Part shown: piece after piece, positions 25,576 through 37,961 of the stretch | How the letters are laid out: the number at the start of each line of letters is the position of its first letter | How positions within the stretch are numbered: the stretch's first letter is position 1 | Assembly: GCA_026874595.1 (NCBI GenBank) | Contig: CM049313.1 | Location: 32,176,008 to 32,240,007, forward strand | Source: Sipunculus nudus | Lineage: Eukaryota; Annelida; Sipuncula; Golfingiida; Sipunculidae | Length of the DNA stretch: 64,000 bases | Direction of reading: 5' to 3' | Position numbers and translations under genes: made by a program | Notes under the pieces: model-generated | What the model was told of the DNA's origin: nothing | Database searches by the model: none | What the model saw: the letters and a program-made list of their open reading frames with translations, nothing else

Positions 25576-27190
25576 GAGACAGAGGCGTTGTAACTCCCAT
25601 CGTAACTCCCCCCCCCCCCCTCCATCAAGTCCTTCCGCCTGTGGAGTGGGCATTTTATAGCAACTGTATACATTTCATAAAATAGAAAAAACAGTTTAAT
25701 TAAAGTTTAAATTTAAAAAATTGGATCTCATTAGACAAATATGTAAAAAGTTGAACTGTCAACAGCCTGTCAAAAAGGTATCCAATGAAAGGGCAAGGTC
25801 AGATCTTAAAATATTATTTGCAACAATTTCTTCAATCATATCAACCAACCATAGCCTAGATTACCTCTTTCTCTCAGACTTTATCTACATTACATAATAT
25901 TTTAGATTTTAACCTTCCAGGTGTTTAAGTACTGTTGAATGCTCCCTCCCTCTCTCTCTATCTCCTTTTCTCTCTACATCCAACCCTCCTTGCTGCCCAC
26001 ACTGTTTCCTTCTCCGAACCCCATACCAATGTCAGCCTCAGTAAACGAGAACAAGTTGAATCAGATTTTCATATTTTTATATATTGTATAACTGTTTGTT
26101 GCCTATGTACGTGCCAGAAATTATGTCAATATTGTGTAATATGTAGATGTGGTGGGCATCAATATAATGTACCTTGTCAAGACCTAAGAGATATCATGTC
26201 ATACAGTCACAATTCATAAATCCACTCTTCAGCATAGTTAATAATAACATCATATATGTCAAATTGAAATCTTGCGGATTTCTATACAATATAGATCCTT
26301 CAACAAATAGCCTTATCATCATTCTACCACTGCTTAGTGTACTGTCATTGCATTCATATTTGCTCAAATATATTGCTATTTTCAACAGCTCCCAAATAAA
26401 TAAAAAATAAACCACTATATAGCCAAATAGGTCCATGATATTCATAAGGTTTGTTGACTAAATATAGTATCACAATGGTGATACATTTATAGTTCAATCA
26501 TGATCAGCTGAGCGTCGTGACCCATAGGTCCCTTGTTTTATTTAAATGAAAGTCCTATGTATATACACTATTATAATATAGATATGTTGTAACTCCCACC
26601 ATTCCACATACCCCCCCCCCCAACAATACAATACAAACCAATCATATAAACCAATCATATAAACCAACAATGGCCTATATTACCTCTTTCTCTATCACTT
26701 TATCTCCATTTGATATTATTTTAGATTTTTACCTTCAAGGTCAACTTCAGCTGAGCACAGTGACCCATGGGTCCCTTGGTTATAAATGTTTGTCAGATTT
26801 CATTTATCTTGTGCTGACACGTGAGGGCTGTTTCACCCGAGTGATGAAATTTGGCCCTTATTTAAAAGGAAATAGACTGAAAGGATGATTCCAGGGAACT
26901 ATATTTTAATGTATAAAAGGAACTTTATAAATTCTGTCTTGTCTTCCTTATTAATCTTAATTGGTAAATTCTTATGATAAAGTCTAAGAGGTCAGTTCTA
27001 GATGGGACTTTCTCAATATGCTGGCTTGAATGACGGACACCCATCACAGTGTCATGCAGGCTTACCGGTATAATGGAGAATTTATGGTACATTAGATGAA
27101 TACACAATTCCTATTAGTTTCTATATATATTAGTTGTATATTAGAGTAGCTATATTGATATTCCTTCTGTTTAATCTCCTTTGGTTGCAG

Positions 27191-27202
27191 GTTTGGGCAT
27201 GA
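27191..27202 (+). CDS. GNB5: GNB5 terminal coding exon: Val-Trp-Ala-stop
   Basis: Immediately after TTTGGTTGCAG (27190) the sequence GTTTGGGCATGA gives Val-Trp-Ala and a stop, in the phase 0 left by the exon ending at 15758. It completes the protein as ...[11 protein letters not shown], the exact C-terminus of Gbeta5 (and of other Gbetas, which end in the same tryptophan strand closing the seventh blade). The exon is too short for any ORF search. Its identity rests on the splice acceptor, the phase and the exact residues; no competing acceptor with this reading was noticed between 15758 and 27190. Confidence 0.85.
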   Translation, partial: VWA

Positions 27203-27715
27203 AGTGAGAGGTGTGGCTTGTAGGTACATTGGTGTGCAATTTGGAGATGACTCCAGCCATGATTAATCTGCAACTCAGTAGGCTCACAGAAGAATGAAGC
27301 CCATTCCAATAAAGCATTATTGGTTGGGTTAAAAATAAGGGTTGGCACATCATGCATTCGCAGAACTGTGTAAAACATTGTTATAAAATTTGAGGGTCCC
27401 CCAAGTCTCTCCCAATCACCTGCTTTAATGTTGAGGTTTTCCTGGTTATTTTTACGGTTTACTTTATCCTTCAAATGATTGTTGGGTGATACTACCATTG
27501 TCTAGCAGCCTGTTAAAAAAGGCAACATAGACTCATTTACAAATATGGCATTAACAATTTCAGTAACAGTACAAGAAAACCTTTGTTGGGCATATACACA
27601 AGAATCTTGGTGTTTTTTTTTTTTTTTTTGAATAACTAACAATTTAAACTCGTATAGGCATTAAACAGATAATGCATACTGTACCCTTGAACAATAAAGG
27701 AAGGCCCTTACTGTA
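27203..27715 (+). other. GNB5: GNB5 3' untranslated region with candidate poly(A) signals
   Basis: The sequence after the stop is of more even composition and is free of recognised repeats. AATAAA hexamers occur at 27308-27313 and 27693-27698; the second is followed about 20 bases later by GCCCTTACTGTAAAATG. Which signal is used cannot be told from sequence. The 122-codon minus-strand open frame at 27130-27498 is antisense to this region and spans the splice acceptor and stop, so I treat it as chance. Confidence 0.5.
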
Positions 27716-28025
27716 AAATGACCAAAGGCAAAATGTCAAGACTCATATGCAAACAACAGTCAGGATTTCACCAAATATTTATTGATAAATAGGTTGCTTT
27801 TTTATCTCAGGCCTTTTTTTTGAGAAAATGATTTTGGTTTATATCCAAACTTGCTTATCAGAAATTAGGATATAAACTGGCTTTTTTTTTTAAGATTGTT
27901 GACAAGGCCATTCTGATATATTACATATTGAAACTTGGCAGATACATGGTTGCTTTAACAAGTGTAAGGGGTGAGTTTACTTTATTTTTCTTCATTATCT
28001 TATTATGATGTCAAGGTTTTCAAGG

Positions 28026-28742
28026 TTTTTAGCTCAGCTTATATATAGCTTATATGCTGAGGTATAGTGATCAACCTTTGTCCGTCAGACCCATCCATTA
28101 GTGTGGCACAAATCATAACTGTTGGACCTAGAAACTTCTAATTGAATACCCATGGAGGTCCTTAAAATGTCTCCCTGGAAACTGAAATAAGTTAACTGCA
28201 ACCTATATTCTCTGAGTTGCAGTGCCTGTTTGGCAGCCTAGAATAATTAAAAATTTTGATACAAAAGCTCCAGTATCTCAATAATTGTTTGAATTGCAAA
28301 GATTCTGGTACTGTTGGCTCCATCTGTATTTTATTATAATTTCTACACATTTTTCTCTATTTTTGAGACAGTCATGTTACAGTTTGTCTGCTGTGCTTTC
28401 ATCTAGTGTCCTGAAACCTAGTATATATATTGATCATGACTAGGTTTATCAGTTCCTGAAGACTGGTGGTACCACCTGTACCACCTGGAGTTTGAAAAAT
28501 GTTGACCTTGTCTTGTTCTTCTCTTGTACAACCTCTATAGATGATTCATAATTTGATTCAGTCTTCATATATGTGTGACTGTTTGCTTAAGGAAGAACCC
28601 TGTGGACTTTGGTATCAGAAAGTCAAGGTCAAGATCACATCACATAAGTCCACTTTGGCTTTCAGATCATAACATTTCTTTTGTGAATGTTGGCCTGTAT
28701 ATGCTAGTCAGCTGATTGTTATGACCCATGGATCACTTGTTT
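28026..28742 (+). mobile_element. Short AGCTCAG-family element, about 0.72 kb
   Basis: It starts TTTTTAGCTCAGCTTATATATAG with a complementary TATATGCTGAG arm, then GTCCGTCAGACCC. It ends GTCAGCTGATTG, a hairpin around CCCATGG (ATGACCCATGGATCAC), and CTTGTTT. It has the same plan as the 2.6-kb copies but a mostly unrelated body, including a GACTGGTGGTACCACC segment. Confidence 0.6.
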
Positions 28743-31407
28743 ATTGCAATGTTCCTTGTATTAATGGGATCAGTGACATAATTGCAAATGTGCGTTGTTT
28801 ACTGTATATTTTATTATGAATCAGGATATTTTATAGAGTAAAGCTACATTTCTATTAAGCAGCTGGTGTGGATGAACTGTTTGCATGGTATGTTTCCATA
28901 TATGCAGACACTGCCCATTTTACAAGTCTCCTCTTTGCTTTGGTGCATGTAAAACTCTACATTCATACATACACGAGACTCTCACTCATGCATAGATATG
29001 CTGAGGAATAATTTATCACTATTTACAATGTTTTTGTCGAAAATGTCAGCTATATTCTGCCAGGCATTACTTAATATATTAGAATCATCATGGTTAGGGC
29101 ACATGACATTACATACAAACAAGTATTCTTGTCACATCACCATTGTTAAAACTGACTTGCATGGAAACAATGTTGTGGGAACCATCCTCATCTCAAGTCC
29201 TATAAGGATGGGCAGCCAAACATATATTGGCAGAGGAAATCTGTGGCAACCATGCATATAGAAGGCCATTCACAAAATCATGTGAATCCTTACAGAGACT
29301 GCTTTTCTGGAAACATAGCTCAACAGATATCTGCTGTCCAGCAAGCAAGAAAGTATTATTATTTATGCTTAATCACTTTGTGGAATTTAAACCTATATGT
29401 AGCACTCTACTGCAATTATCAATATATTTAAACTTCAAATTGTTTAAGTATATTTATTTTCCATTTACAAAATTTAATTCTTTGAATTTTTCTCTTTTTT
29501 TCATATCAATTTATAAAACACTGACAGTTTAACAGTTTTTTTTACATGCAGTCATGTTATATCATGAGTGTTTATATTTTATAATTTTTTTGCTAAATAT
29601 TAACTTAATTAACTAAGTAAACTGGTTATTTGGCAACTGATATAAATCTGTTACTTAGGTGGTGTTTTAATTTAATTTACCTGTTTTGATTTACACTAGA
29701 TAATCAAGGGGTTGTGACATAGATTAAACAATTTGTTAATATATAAAATGATCTTCTGTTATTATTGATCCAGGCTTCCTGTCACATGAAGTCTACAGAT
29801 AGATTATTCTATAGACCTATACTGAGAAGAATTAATGCCCTCCAGCCCTCTGTAATGGCACTATATTAACAGACTACATACAGACCCAGCACTGTCAGGA
29901 GTGGATATACCCATTAGGTTTTTTTTGGTCCATTACTTTTCTGGCAATCCCTTAATACAAAGAATGAAATAAGAAACAAAATACAGAGCTGACCTGACCA
30001 CCTGTAGATGTGTTAGGTTCACCTGAGCAAATAGAGGTGTCCTTATGTGTGTGTTTAGACTACATACCTAAGCAGGCCGTATACTACTTTTTTTAAACAA
30101 ATCTAGCTGTGTTGTGTCAGGCAGCTAAAAATAGGGCACTCGTACCACAAACTTCACCATCTCTTTTTCTCTGTAGCTTTTCTCCTTTCCCTTGTTCTGG
30201 TTAACATTTTATCAGTTCTATCTACTTAAACTTGGGTAAGAGAGCATGTGTGGTCTGAGACTGTGTGTCTCTGCAGAACGTGTGGTCTAAGACTAAGTCT
30301 CCACATGTCACAATACATACCTCATGAGCAACATCTCCCATTTCTAAGTACAGTTAACAGTGGCAAAAGGTTTTATAAAGTCTTGAAATGTATTGTTTTG
30401 TTTAACAGGAAGAATGTAAACCAGGAGGTTCAAGGAATACAGATGGAACTTCAAAATGTGATATATTTATGCATTTAATAGGAATTATTGTTGTCGTGTT
30501 TTGTTTTATGTAGATAATGTGCTGAAACTGACAGGCAGGCAGTATGCATGTGATTGAAATATGTTTAATAAAAGGTGTAGCCTGTCAAAAAAGGCACACC
30601 ATTTATAGCTCACCATAAAGTATTGCAATAGGTGTGTCTACATATCACTAATCTCATGTATATGTTCAGTAAGTAGACATATTTGATTTCAAAGGGTTGA
30701 GAGTGACCAGTGGCAGAGGTACAGAAAGAGACCTGTGAATACACTTGAAGAGCTATGTACATATTATATTTATTTCAGCCCAGATACTTTGCTTTATTTG
30801 CCATCATTTGAAGAATGATTATACCAATAAAAATCTGATGAGTAAAGCTCTATGAATGAGGTTCTTCTTCACTGTTAGGCAAATGGTATTAATGTATTTT
30901 CACTGAAAGATGAAAATTTCAAAGTATTATGATCCCTGATAACTAGTTAGTGTAATTTATCTTCTTGTCTTCTAAAGCACATCAATCACAGGGATCCGTA
31001 GCATTTGTTAAAAAAACATCTAGATCCCTTTGGATTTCTTTTTGAGTAACTGTTCAGGGATTACTCTAAGGGCCTTATTTTTGTCCCTTCCCCAGTGAAT
31101 TTTATTTTTTCATTTAATGCCCCCCCCCCCCCCCCCCCCGACTTGTTTAAGTACAAAATAGGCCCCAAGTCTTGACAATGAAAGACAGAATAATTCCTCC
31201 TGTTATTTAGTTGTTATACATGAACCAAAGACAGACTTTGCTGTTTAGTTTTGGTTACTGAAAGTGACGAAGACCATTTGTCCATATTCTACCTAGCTGT
31301 TTGTCCTATACAAGGGCACAAATTATGACTCTTTGGGAGAGGCCGACTGGATCTACTTTGAACCCCACGTTATATCAAGCATGGTATGAGGCAGAACATT
31401 CTCAGTG

Positions 31408-31810
31408 CCCTAGTTTGACTCCCCCGGGGGCATAGTTTCTGAAAAAATATTTTGTACTTGATCATAAGATTGAAGTAATGCACATCATTTCCTACAAGAC
31501 CCTGCACCACTGAATGCCAGACCAATATGACCAACAGCACCCTAGTTTGACTCCCCCGGGGGCTTAGTTTCTGAACAAATATTTTGTACTTGATCATGAG
31601 AAAGGAGTAATGCACATCAGTTTCTGCAAGACACAGCACCACTGAATTTCCAGACCAATATGACCAACAGCACCCTAGATTGACTCCCTAGGGGGCTTAG
31701 TTTCTGAACAAATATTTTGTACTTTATCATAAGATTGAAGTAATGCACATCATTTCCTACAAGACACTGCACCACTTAATGCCAGACCAATATGACCAAC
31801 AGCACCCTAG
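31408..31810. repeat. Three tandem 132-bp units
   Basis: CCCTAG followed by TTTGACTC or ATTGACTC recurs at 31408, 31540, 31673 and 31805 (spacing 132-133). The first two units carry a CCCCCGGGGG palindrome that is altered in the third to CTAGGGGG. The fourth occurrence is truncated. Minus-strand open frames through the array (31370-31642) follow from the period being divisible by three. Confidence 0.85.
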
Positions 31811-32392
31811 ATTGACTCTTAAGATTGAAGTAAGATCTCATCTGTGGTATCAGGGTTTACATATGATCACCAAGCATTATTTCAAGACCTTTTCAAATAG
31901 TCGCCATGAAATTTTTATTGAAGATTTTCAATGAGATGCTTTGTAACATCATATTTAATATAATTAAGGTCTTTAGTAATCTTTTTATATTGAGTCAATT
32001 TTCAAAGGTTCTGTTCATCAGCTTAGTGCCATGACTCATTCGTTTATATCCTTAAACCAGTTACTGTTCACCACCACACCTGTTCCATTGTTTCTTTTTA
32101 AAGTTTTTTTGGTGGAGGTAACACCTCCATTTTTAATGCTTGCTTAACAAATTTCCATTGTTTGTTTTCAACACTCCTGCACAAAGGTTTTCTTCATATC
32201 ACCCTGTGACTTATAAACCTTTTTTTCTGCATTTTTGAAATTAGTGTAATGCATATTCTGTATTATTATTATCACAAAGTATTAATGGATGATGTAGTGA
32301 CCATGCTTTGACAGTGTAAAAGAAATGCTCTTAACCTCCCAAACATGTATAATTCTACTACAGGCTAATATAGACCTGGGGCAGTGAACTTA

Positions 32393-33290
32393 TTGTATCC
32401 GCCAAAACGAAGTTTTGCGGATACTATGTTTTTGACCGGGTTCCGCCGCCACCGCCGCGTTCGTTTCCGGAGAACTCCTCGGAGACTACTGGACGGATTT
32501 TTCCATAACTTACACAAATTATCGGGTCACATGTGAACTGGTGCCTAACCAAGTGACCTTGACCTCTGACCTTTCCTGTCCAGCGTCCGTTTGTGCGTCT
32601 GTTTTCACACATAAACCCACATATCTTGGGAACCGTTTGACCGATCAGGGAAAATTTTTTACACAAATGTAGCCCTGGGATAGCTTTATAACATACACAA
32701 AAAAGGTGGCGCCACCTGCAACCATGTTTGCACAGTGTTCATCTGCCTTGGGTTAAAATCACTCATATCTCTGCAGTGGTTTGACTAATTCACCTAAAAT
32801 CCGGCATGCGTATACATCCTAGATAGCTTTCTTGATTTTTGACAGGTGGCACCACCTACATTCACGTTAACACTGCAGACATCCAGGCTCATATCTCGGG
32901 AACCGTTTGACCAATCAGGAAAAATTTTTTACACAAATGTAGCCCTTGGATAGCTTTATAACATACACAAAAATGGTGGCGCCACTTGCAGCCATTTTTG
33001 CACAGCTTCCATCTGTTTGTCTGCCTTAGGTTAAAATCACTCATATCTCTGCAGTTTTACCATTTTACCAAATTACCTGAAATTTGGCATGCATATACAT
33101 CCCGCATAGCTTTCTTGATTTTATGATAGGTGGCGCCACCTACAATCATATTTATGTGGCAGAGATCCATTCTAATATGTAACACATGTAACTCTATTTC
33201 CCCTTGCCACTCAATCCATGCCTCACTTCACCCGTCCTTCTCTGATTTTGGCAGATACATGTAGTCGCTTGTCGACTACCCGTATTCTAG
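32393..33290 (+). mobile_element. Helentron-like element, GTATCCGCCAAAA family, 898 bp
   Basis: The 5' end is a long hairpin (32395-32424) whose arm is GTATCCGCCAAAA. The inverted copy TTTTGGCAGATAC lies at 33246-33258, followed by hairpin GTAGTCG-CTTGT-CGACTAC (33261-33279) and a CTAG end (33287-33290). Inside are about 150-bp near-repeats, each with CATATCTCGGGAACCGTTTGACC-like and GGTGGCGCCACC-like parts (32705-32716 and 33129-33140). No protein is encoded. An inverted 904-bp copy is at 59723-60626. Confidence 0.7.
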
Positions 33291-36200
33291 TTTCAGATAT
33301 GTTTTATGGTGCAGGTTGGTTTCCCTTACCAGCATGATCAGGAAATCTATTTCATACCTTAAGAGTGCTGATCAGATCTGTGATAACTGACTAATTCTCA
33401 TTAATAACCATGAGTAAAGCATTAGGCCTGATTTTACACAAGACTCTTGCATTCTTTGTAAATGAGCTAGTATTCAAGGATATTCAGAGCAGGTGTGTCA
33501 GTGCTGAATGTAATCTGTTGGTTATCATAATACTGCCCAGATGTTTTGACTCCAAATTAATGTGACTTAATTAGCAGCTTGTAGAACACTGATTTCTGTT
33601 CTGGAACAGATTTGTGTAGGGACATTCTCACAGTTGATTGTATTCACTGTATGTTGACTTCATCAGGTCTTCATTTTACCTTGAATCATTGAATTTGTCA
33701 TTTGTAAATATATAATCATGCAGTTGCACTTGCAGAATTCTTAGATAATAAAGATTAATGTGCACTTACAAAATGGAGTTTCATTTTATTGATAAGTGGG
33801 GCATAAAGGTCAGTTGAACCAGAAACTTGAAAGGTAGTTTTGCACATGAAATTGAGATCATGTCAAGAGTTCATAATATGCCCATCTCATGACCTTCATG
33901 AATATGCCAAGATTCAACAGACAATTGTAGCAGGGAGAGTTACTTTAATGGTTAAACATTCATACTAAATGTCATCAAATCCATAGTTACTAAAGCAAAA
34001 CCACAAAGAAGTAAATGAAACCCTTCAATAATCAATAATCATAAATATCAGGAATACTAGAATTGCTCTGATTTCAAATTCTCATAAATACAAATAAAAA
34101 TATTTAAAAATATAATACAAGTGGTGCAACCAGTCATGTTCCACTAATAAAACGCCATGTTCGATGAAAATTCATGAATCTTTTTATCTGCATTTTCACA
34201 ACTGTTCTAATTTTGCAGTCTCAAAAATGCAAATTCATTGCATTAAAACAATATGTACTAAACCACTTAGAAACTGAAATGATTGCAGAAATTTGCCAAT
34301 CTCAAAAAGCTCATAAAATTCAGTGATAATTAAAAATATTGGGGGCACGGCTGGTCTAATTTCAGGAACAAAAATTACTAGTAAAGTTATAAAGATCAAC
34401 ATACAAAATTTCAGCATCAATTGTATACTCGGATGAAAATGTGGATACTGTAATTTTAGAATAGGCTGCCCCAGTATAATATATATCAGAGAAAGATTGT
34501 TTCATGGATCTCTTTCACACTTTAAATAATTATTATAAAAATATAATACAAATGATGCCACCAGTCTTGTTCCACTGAAGAACTTTGATAGGATGGTCTT
34601 GTATAGGAGACTGGTGGCACCACCTGTAGTCCTACTGTTTCACACCCTGATCACAGCAACTGGACAATAGTGTGAGCACTGTTATTCTGTTGTTCATATA
34701 CTTCATAACAAATTTATTTCATAAAGTATAAATGAATAGATATGGGTCATAGGATGAGGTCTAAATTTTGGTCATGAAAATCACACATAACAGATTTCTC
34801 AAGAATGGATGGGCTGTTCTCAAAATCAACATGAAAGATCTTTGATATTAAGTTCTCAGGAATTTGAAAACTGGTCATCTTGATCTTCAAGGTCTAATCC
34901 GTTATCTGAAAAAATGTACAGACCGGGCAAAGCATAAAACAATGTGATAATCATCACTACCAAAACATTTCTGAGATGTTCCAAGTGTAATTTTCCTGTT
35001 GAATCCATTTCTGCTTAGGACAGGTTTGTATCTTGCATATTTATTGAGATTATTTGATATTTGAATAAATCAGCGGAAAAAAATAATAAATAATAATAAA
35101 ATATAATGATATTTTTGCAGTACAGAGTAATGCATTTAGGTGCGAACATTTCAAATTCCAACAAATATAACAGTCAGCTAAGCTAAAAAAAACACCTATT
35201 TGTTTTTAATCTATATTTAAGCATGATGCCAAGAGAAATTCTGTTGGTGTGACATGTATGCTTAAATAAATTATTTTTGTCAAATAAGTGAAATTCATTA
35301 AACTATCCTGAAATCAACACGACCAGTTTCAGAAACCTCAATCTTTCATGTAGGGCTTATTCTTGTTAGAATCGAATAAGTTCGTGTCAGGGGATTTCAA
35401 ACCAGTAGTTAGAAAGATATTAAGGAAAACCTGAATCTCTTCTTACTCATAGGCAGTTCTGAGACCTCGAGGTATTAATGTGTGACAATCTGCAGGTGGA
35501 TGTGATATGTATGCTGGTTATGACAAAAAATGAGGCATGATAAAACATCTTTATTTTCTGGTCTTTTATAAAAATATGAATGCCAATCATATTTACATTC
35601 ATATCAATAGCCATTACTTTTATAAGTGAGATAACCTGTCTTTAAATTGTGCTCTGCTTAACAGCTAGGGCCCAATTACCAGATCCCACTGGGAGGAGAT
35701 AAAACAACATATCCCTGATAACATTATGAAGAAACAATATATTTGGTCAACATAAATGTATATAAAGCAAAGCATAACATAAGGAACAACACTTTGATAA
35801 AATAAAAAAAATGGTAAAGAATCACAGTGATGACAGTACCTACAGTATACTAAAATGTAAAATAATAAAACATGATAAAAATTTAACACATCTATGAATT
35901 TATGTATCATTCATTGTATCAATTAGCCTTAAATAAACAAATATAGCAGCATTAAGGGACATAAAAGTAATTTGCGCAGGTTATTGTTTTCACTTGATTC
36001 TGTGTATGTGTATGTGTGCATGTCTTGATGATATCTAGAGACTGTATAACGGATGTTATTGAAAAATACCATTAAGGGTGGTATTTTAAAAGTGTTCACA
36101 AAGTTCAATTTTGGTTAAAATCCATGAATAAATAACCCAAGAATGAATGTTTTATGGGTTTTTATGGCACATATTTCACCACTTGCACTTGTTGCATGTG

Positions 36201-37496
36201 ACCATACGACCATCTGTAAGAGCATAATCCGTTAAAAATGAAATGAATTATAGATTTGACTTTTAATTTCTTTTCAAGGAACATTAAGTGATCAGTAGCA
36301 AAAAAAAAAAAACCCTGGAAGCTGTCTTAGATTGTCCTTGCAAACATTGTGCCATGTCAGGATATAATTTGAAACTGATGAAAATTAAAAATTAAAGGTT
36401 TGCAATAATTGATTTAATTGTGACACCAATTATTTTACTGTGGAAAATTTAACTTCCCATCGTAACTTTCATAAATGACAAAAAATGATATGCATCTATG
36501 CATATCAAGGCAAATTTGATATGAAACGTTTGACTTATTTTTACAGAAATACCAATTTATGCTGTATGTTCTTCAACTAATAGTATACAAGTTCAGGTAT
36601 GTAAATGAAGGTATACAATTATGAGCTACCTGTATCGAATTTCTCAGATAACTGATTTATCACCAAATTATTACAGATTTTGTCATATTTTAAATTCAAT
36701 ATTAATATAAAACCAGAGGGATTTGTAGCAAAAACACAATCTGCATTAAGACTCCAAACATTACTGTCATTGGTTTTGATTTGACCAGTTCTCAGTAAGA
36801 TGTCATCATTTATATTACAATGTACTTGGAACTTTGTGTTGAAATATTTTAAATAAACTACTGAAGTATGAAAAGATAGGAGATACCAGTAAACCCTAGC
36901 TCAATTTAATGTATATAGTGGAGGAAATGGACTTTTGACACAGCAGTGATTTCATAGCAGTTAATCAGCGAAGCTAGTATTCAGTATAGATTTAAAAATC
37001 CTAATTGTTACAGAATCTTATTCCCACAGTTCAACAGTCCAATACATGATTAAAGATACTGGCACTAGATAAAACTCCCAATAATTCCAGAAGTGGCATA
37101 TTTGTGTCAAGTTCAATGTGTTTGACACATATTTGTGTCAAAGTTCACATATACTGACTATCATATGGTGGTCTCCAACCTTATCACGGGCCAGCACCTG
37201 TGAAATAAATGGACCACTATGTACATGCTCTCATATTGGAACACGTGACCTGTGGGTGGATGGTGTACCACACAACTGAAGGTCAGGCCCATCAGTCCAA
37301 ACAAGCAACAGGTTTATAATAATTGAACTGTTGAATATGACAATCTAATCCTTAGCATAACCTGTTAATTTGCAAAACTAAAACTTATTTTCTTTTCCTT
37401 CATATCATGACATCTGTACTCATATAGGTTTACAAAGACTACATTTCCAACACTTTCCTATACTAGGGTCTCGATGCTCAGCTTAATTTGTTATTT

Positions 37497-37930
37497 TACG
37501 AGTTTTTTCAAAATGTCGGTGATTTGACCTTGACCTTTGACCTTGTGACCCAAAATCCATAAGTTTCTTCTGCTATTGGCAGGTGAGCAATATGTGGAAG
37601 ATGAAAGGTTTTGGATTAAAAGTGTGGCTTAAAATGCACCTGCAGTCTTTTTAAATAATTGGGACCTTCACCTTTGACCTAATAACCCCAAAATCAAAAG
37701 GTTTCTTGCTTTATTGACAGGCCATATGTAAGTCAAATTTGCAATCCAAATGTCAATCAGAACTGGAGTTCTTTGGAAATAAATTTGTGGACCAAAGAAG
37801 ACACGGACACTAAGGGGAAGAGATGGACAGACAGGGTGATTACTATTGGGCATCCTCTTATGATCAATAAACACACCAGATTTCAGGACACTCGATGAAA
37901 CCACAACTGATTGCTGTCATTTGATAGTCT
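37497..37930 (-). repeat. Repeat with AGGTCA direct repeats, related to 53950-54380
   Basis: It contains TGACCTTGACCTTTGACC on the + strand at about 37525 and CACCTTTGACCT at 37670. These share phrases such as CAGACAGGGTGATTA and GATGAAACCACA with the segment at 53950-54380. Read on the minus strand they form AGGTCA repeats with one-base spacing. Confidence 0.5.
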
Positions 37931-37961
37931 CAAAAATAGAACATAAAATCATAAAAAAACA

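Larger units (their letters stand above)
15759..27190. other. GNB5 last intron, 11.4 kb, almost wholly repeats
   Basis: This intron separates the Thr-Leu-Arg codons from the terminal Val-Trp-Ala exon. It contains an AGCTCAG-family head at 16150-16800, full elements at 17059-19684 and 20276-23104, the 591-bp tandem array at 23195-25575, and further family ends at about 26505-26540 and 26745-26780. Between them are AT-rich spacers and poly-C tracts. No coding sequence was found. Confidence 0.7.

Noticed and set aside
27130-27498. 122-codon minus-strand open frame
   Set aside because: It is antisense to the GNB5 terminal exon and 3' UTR, with no recognisable domain or splice support.
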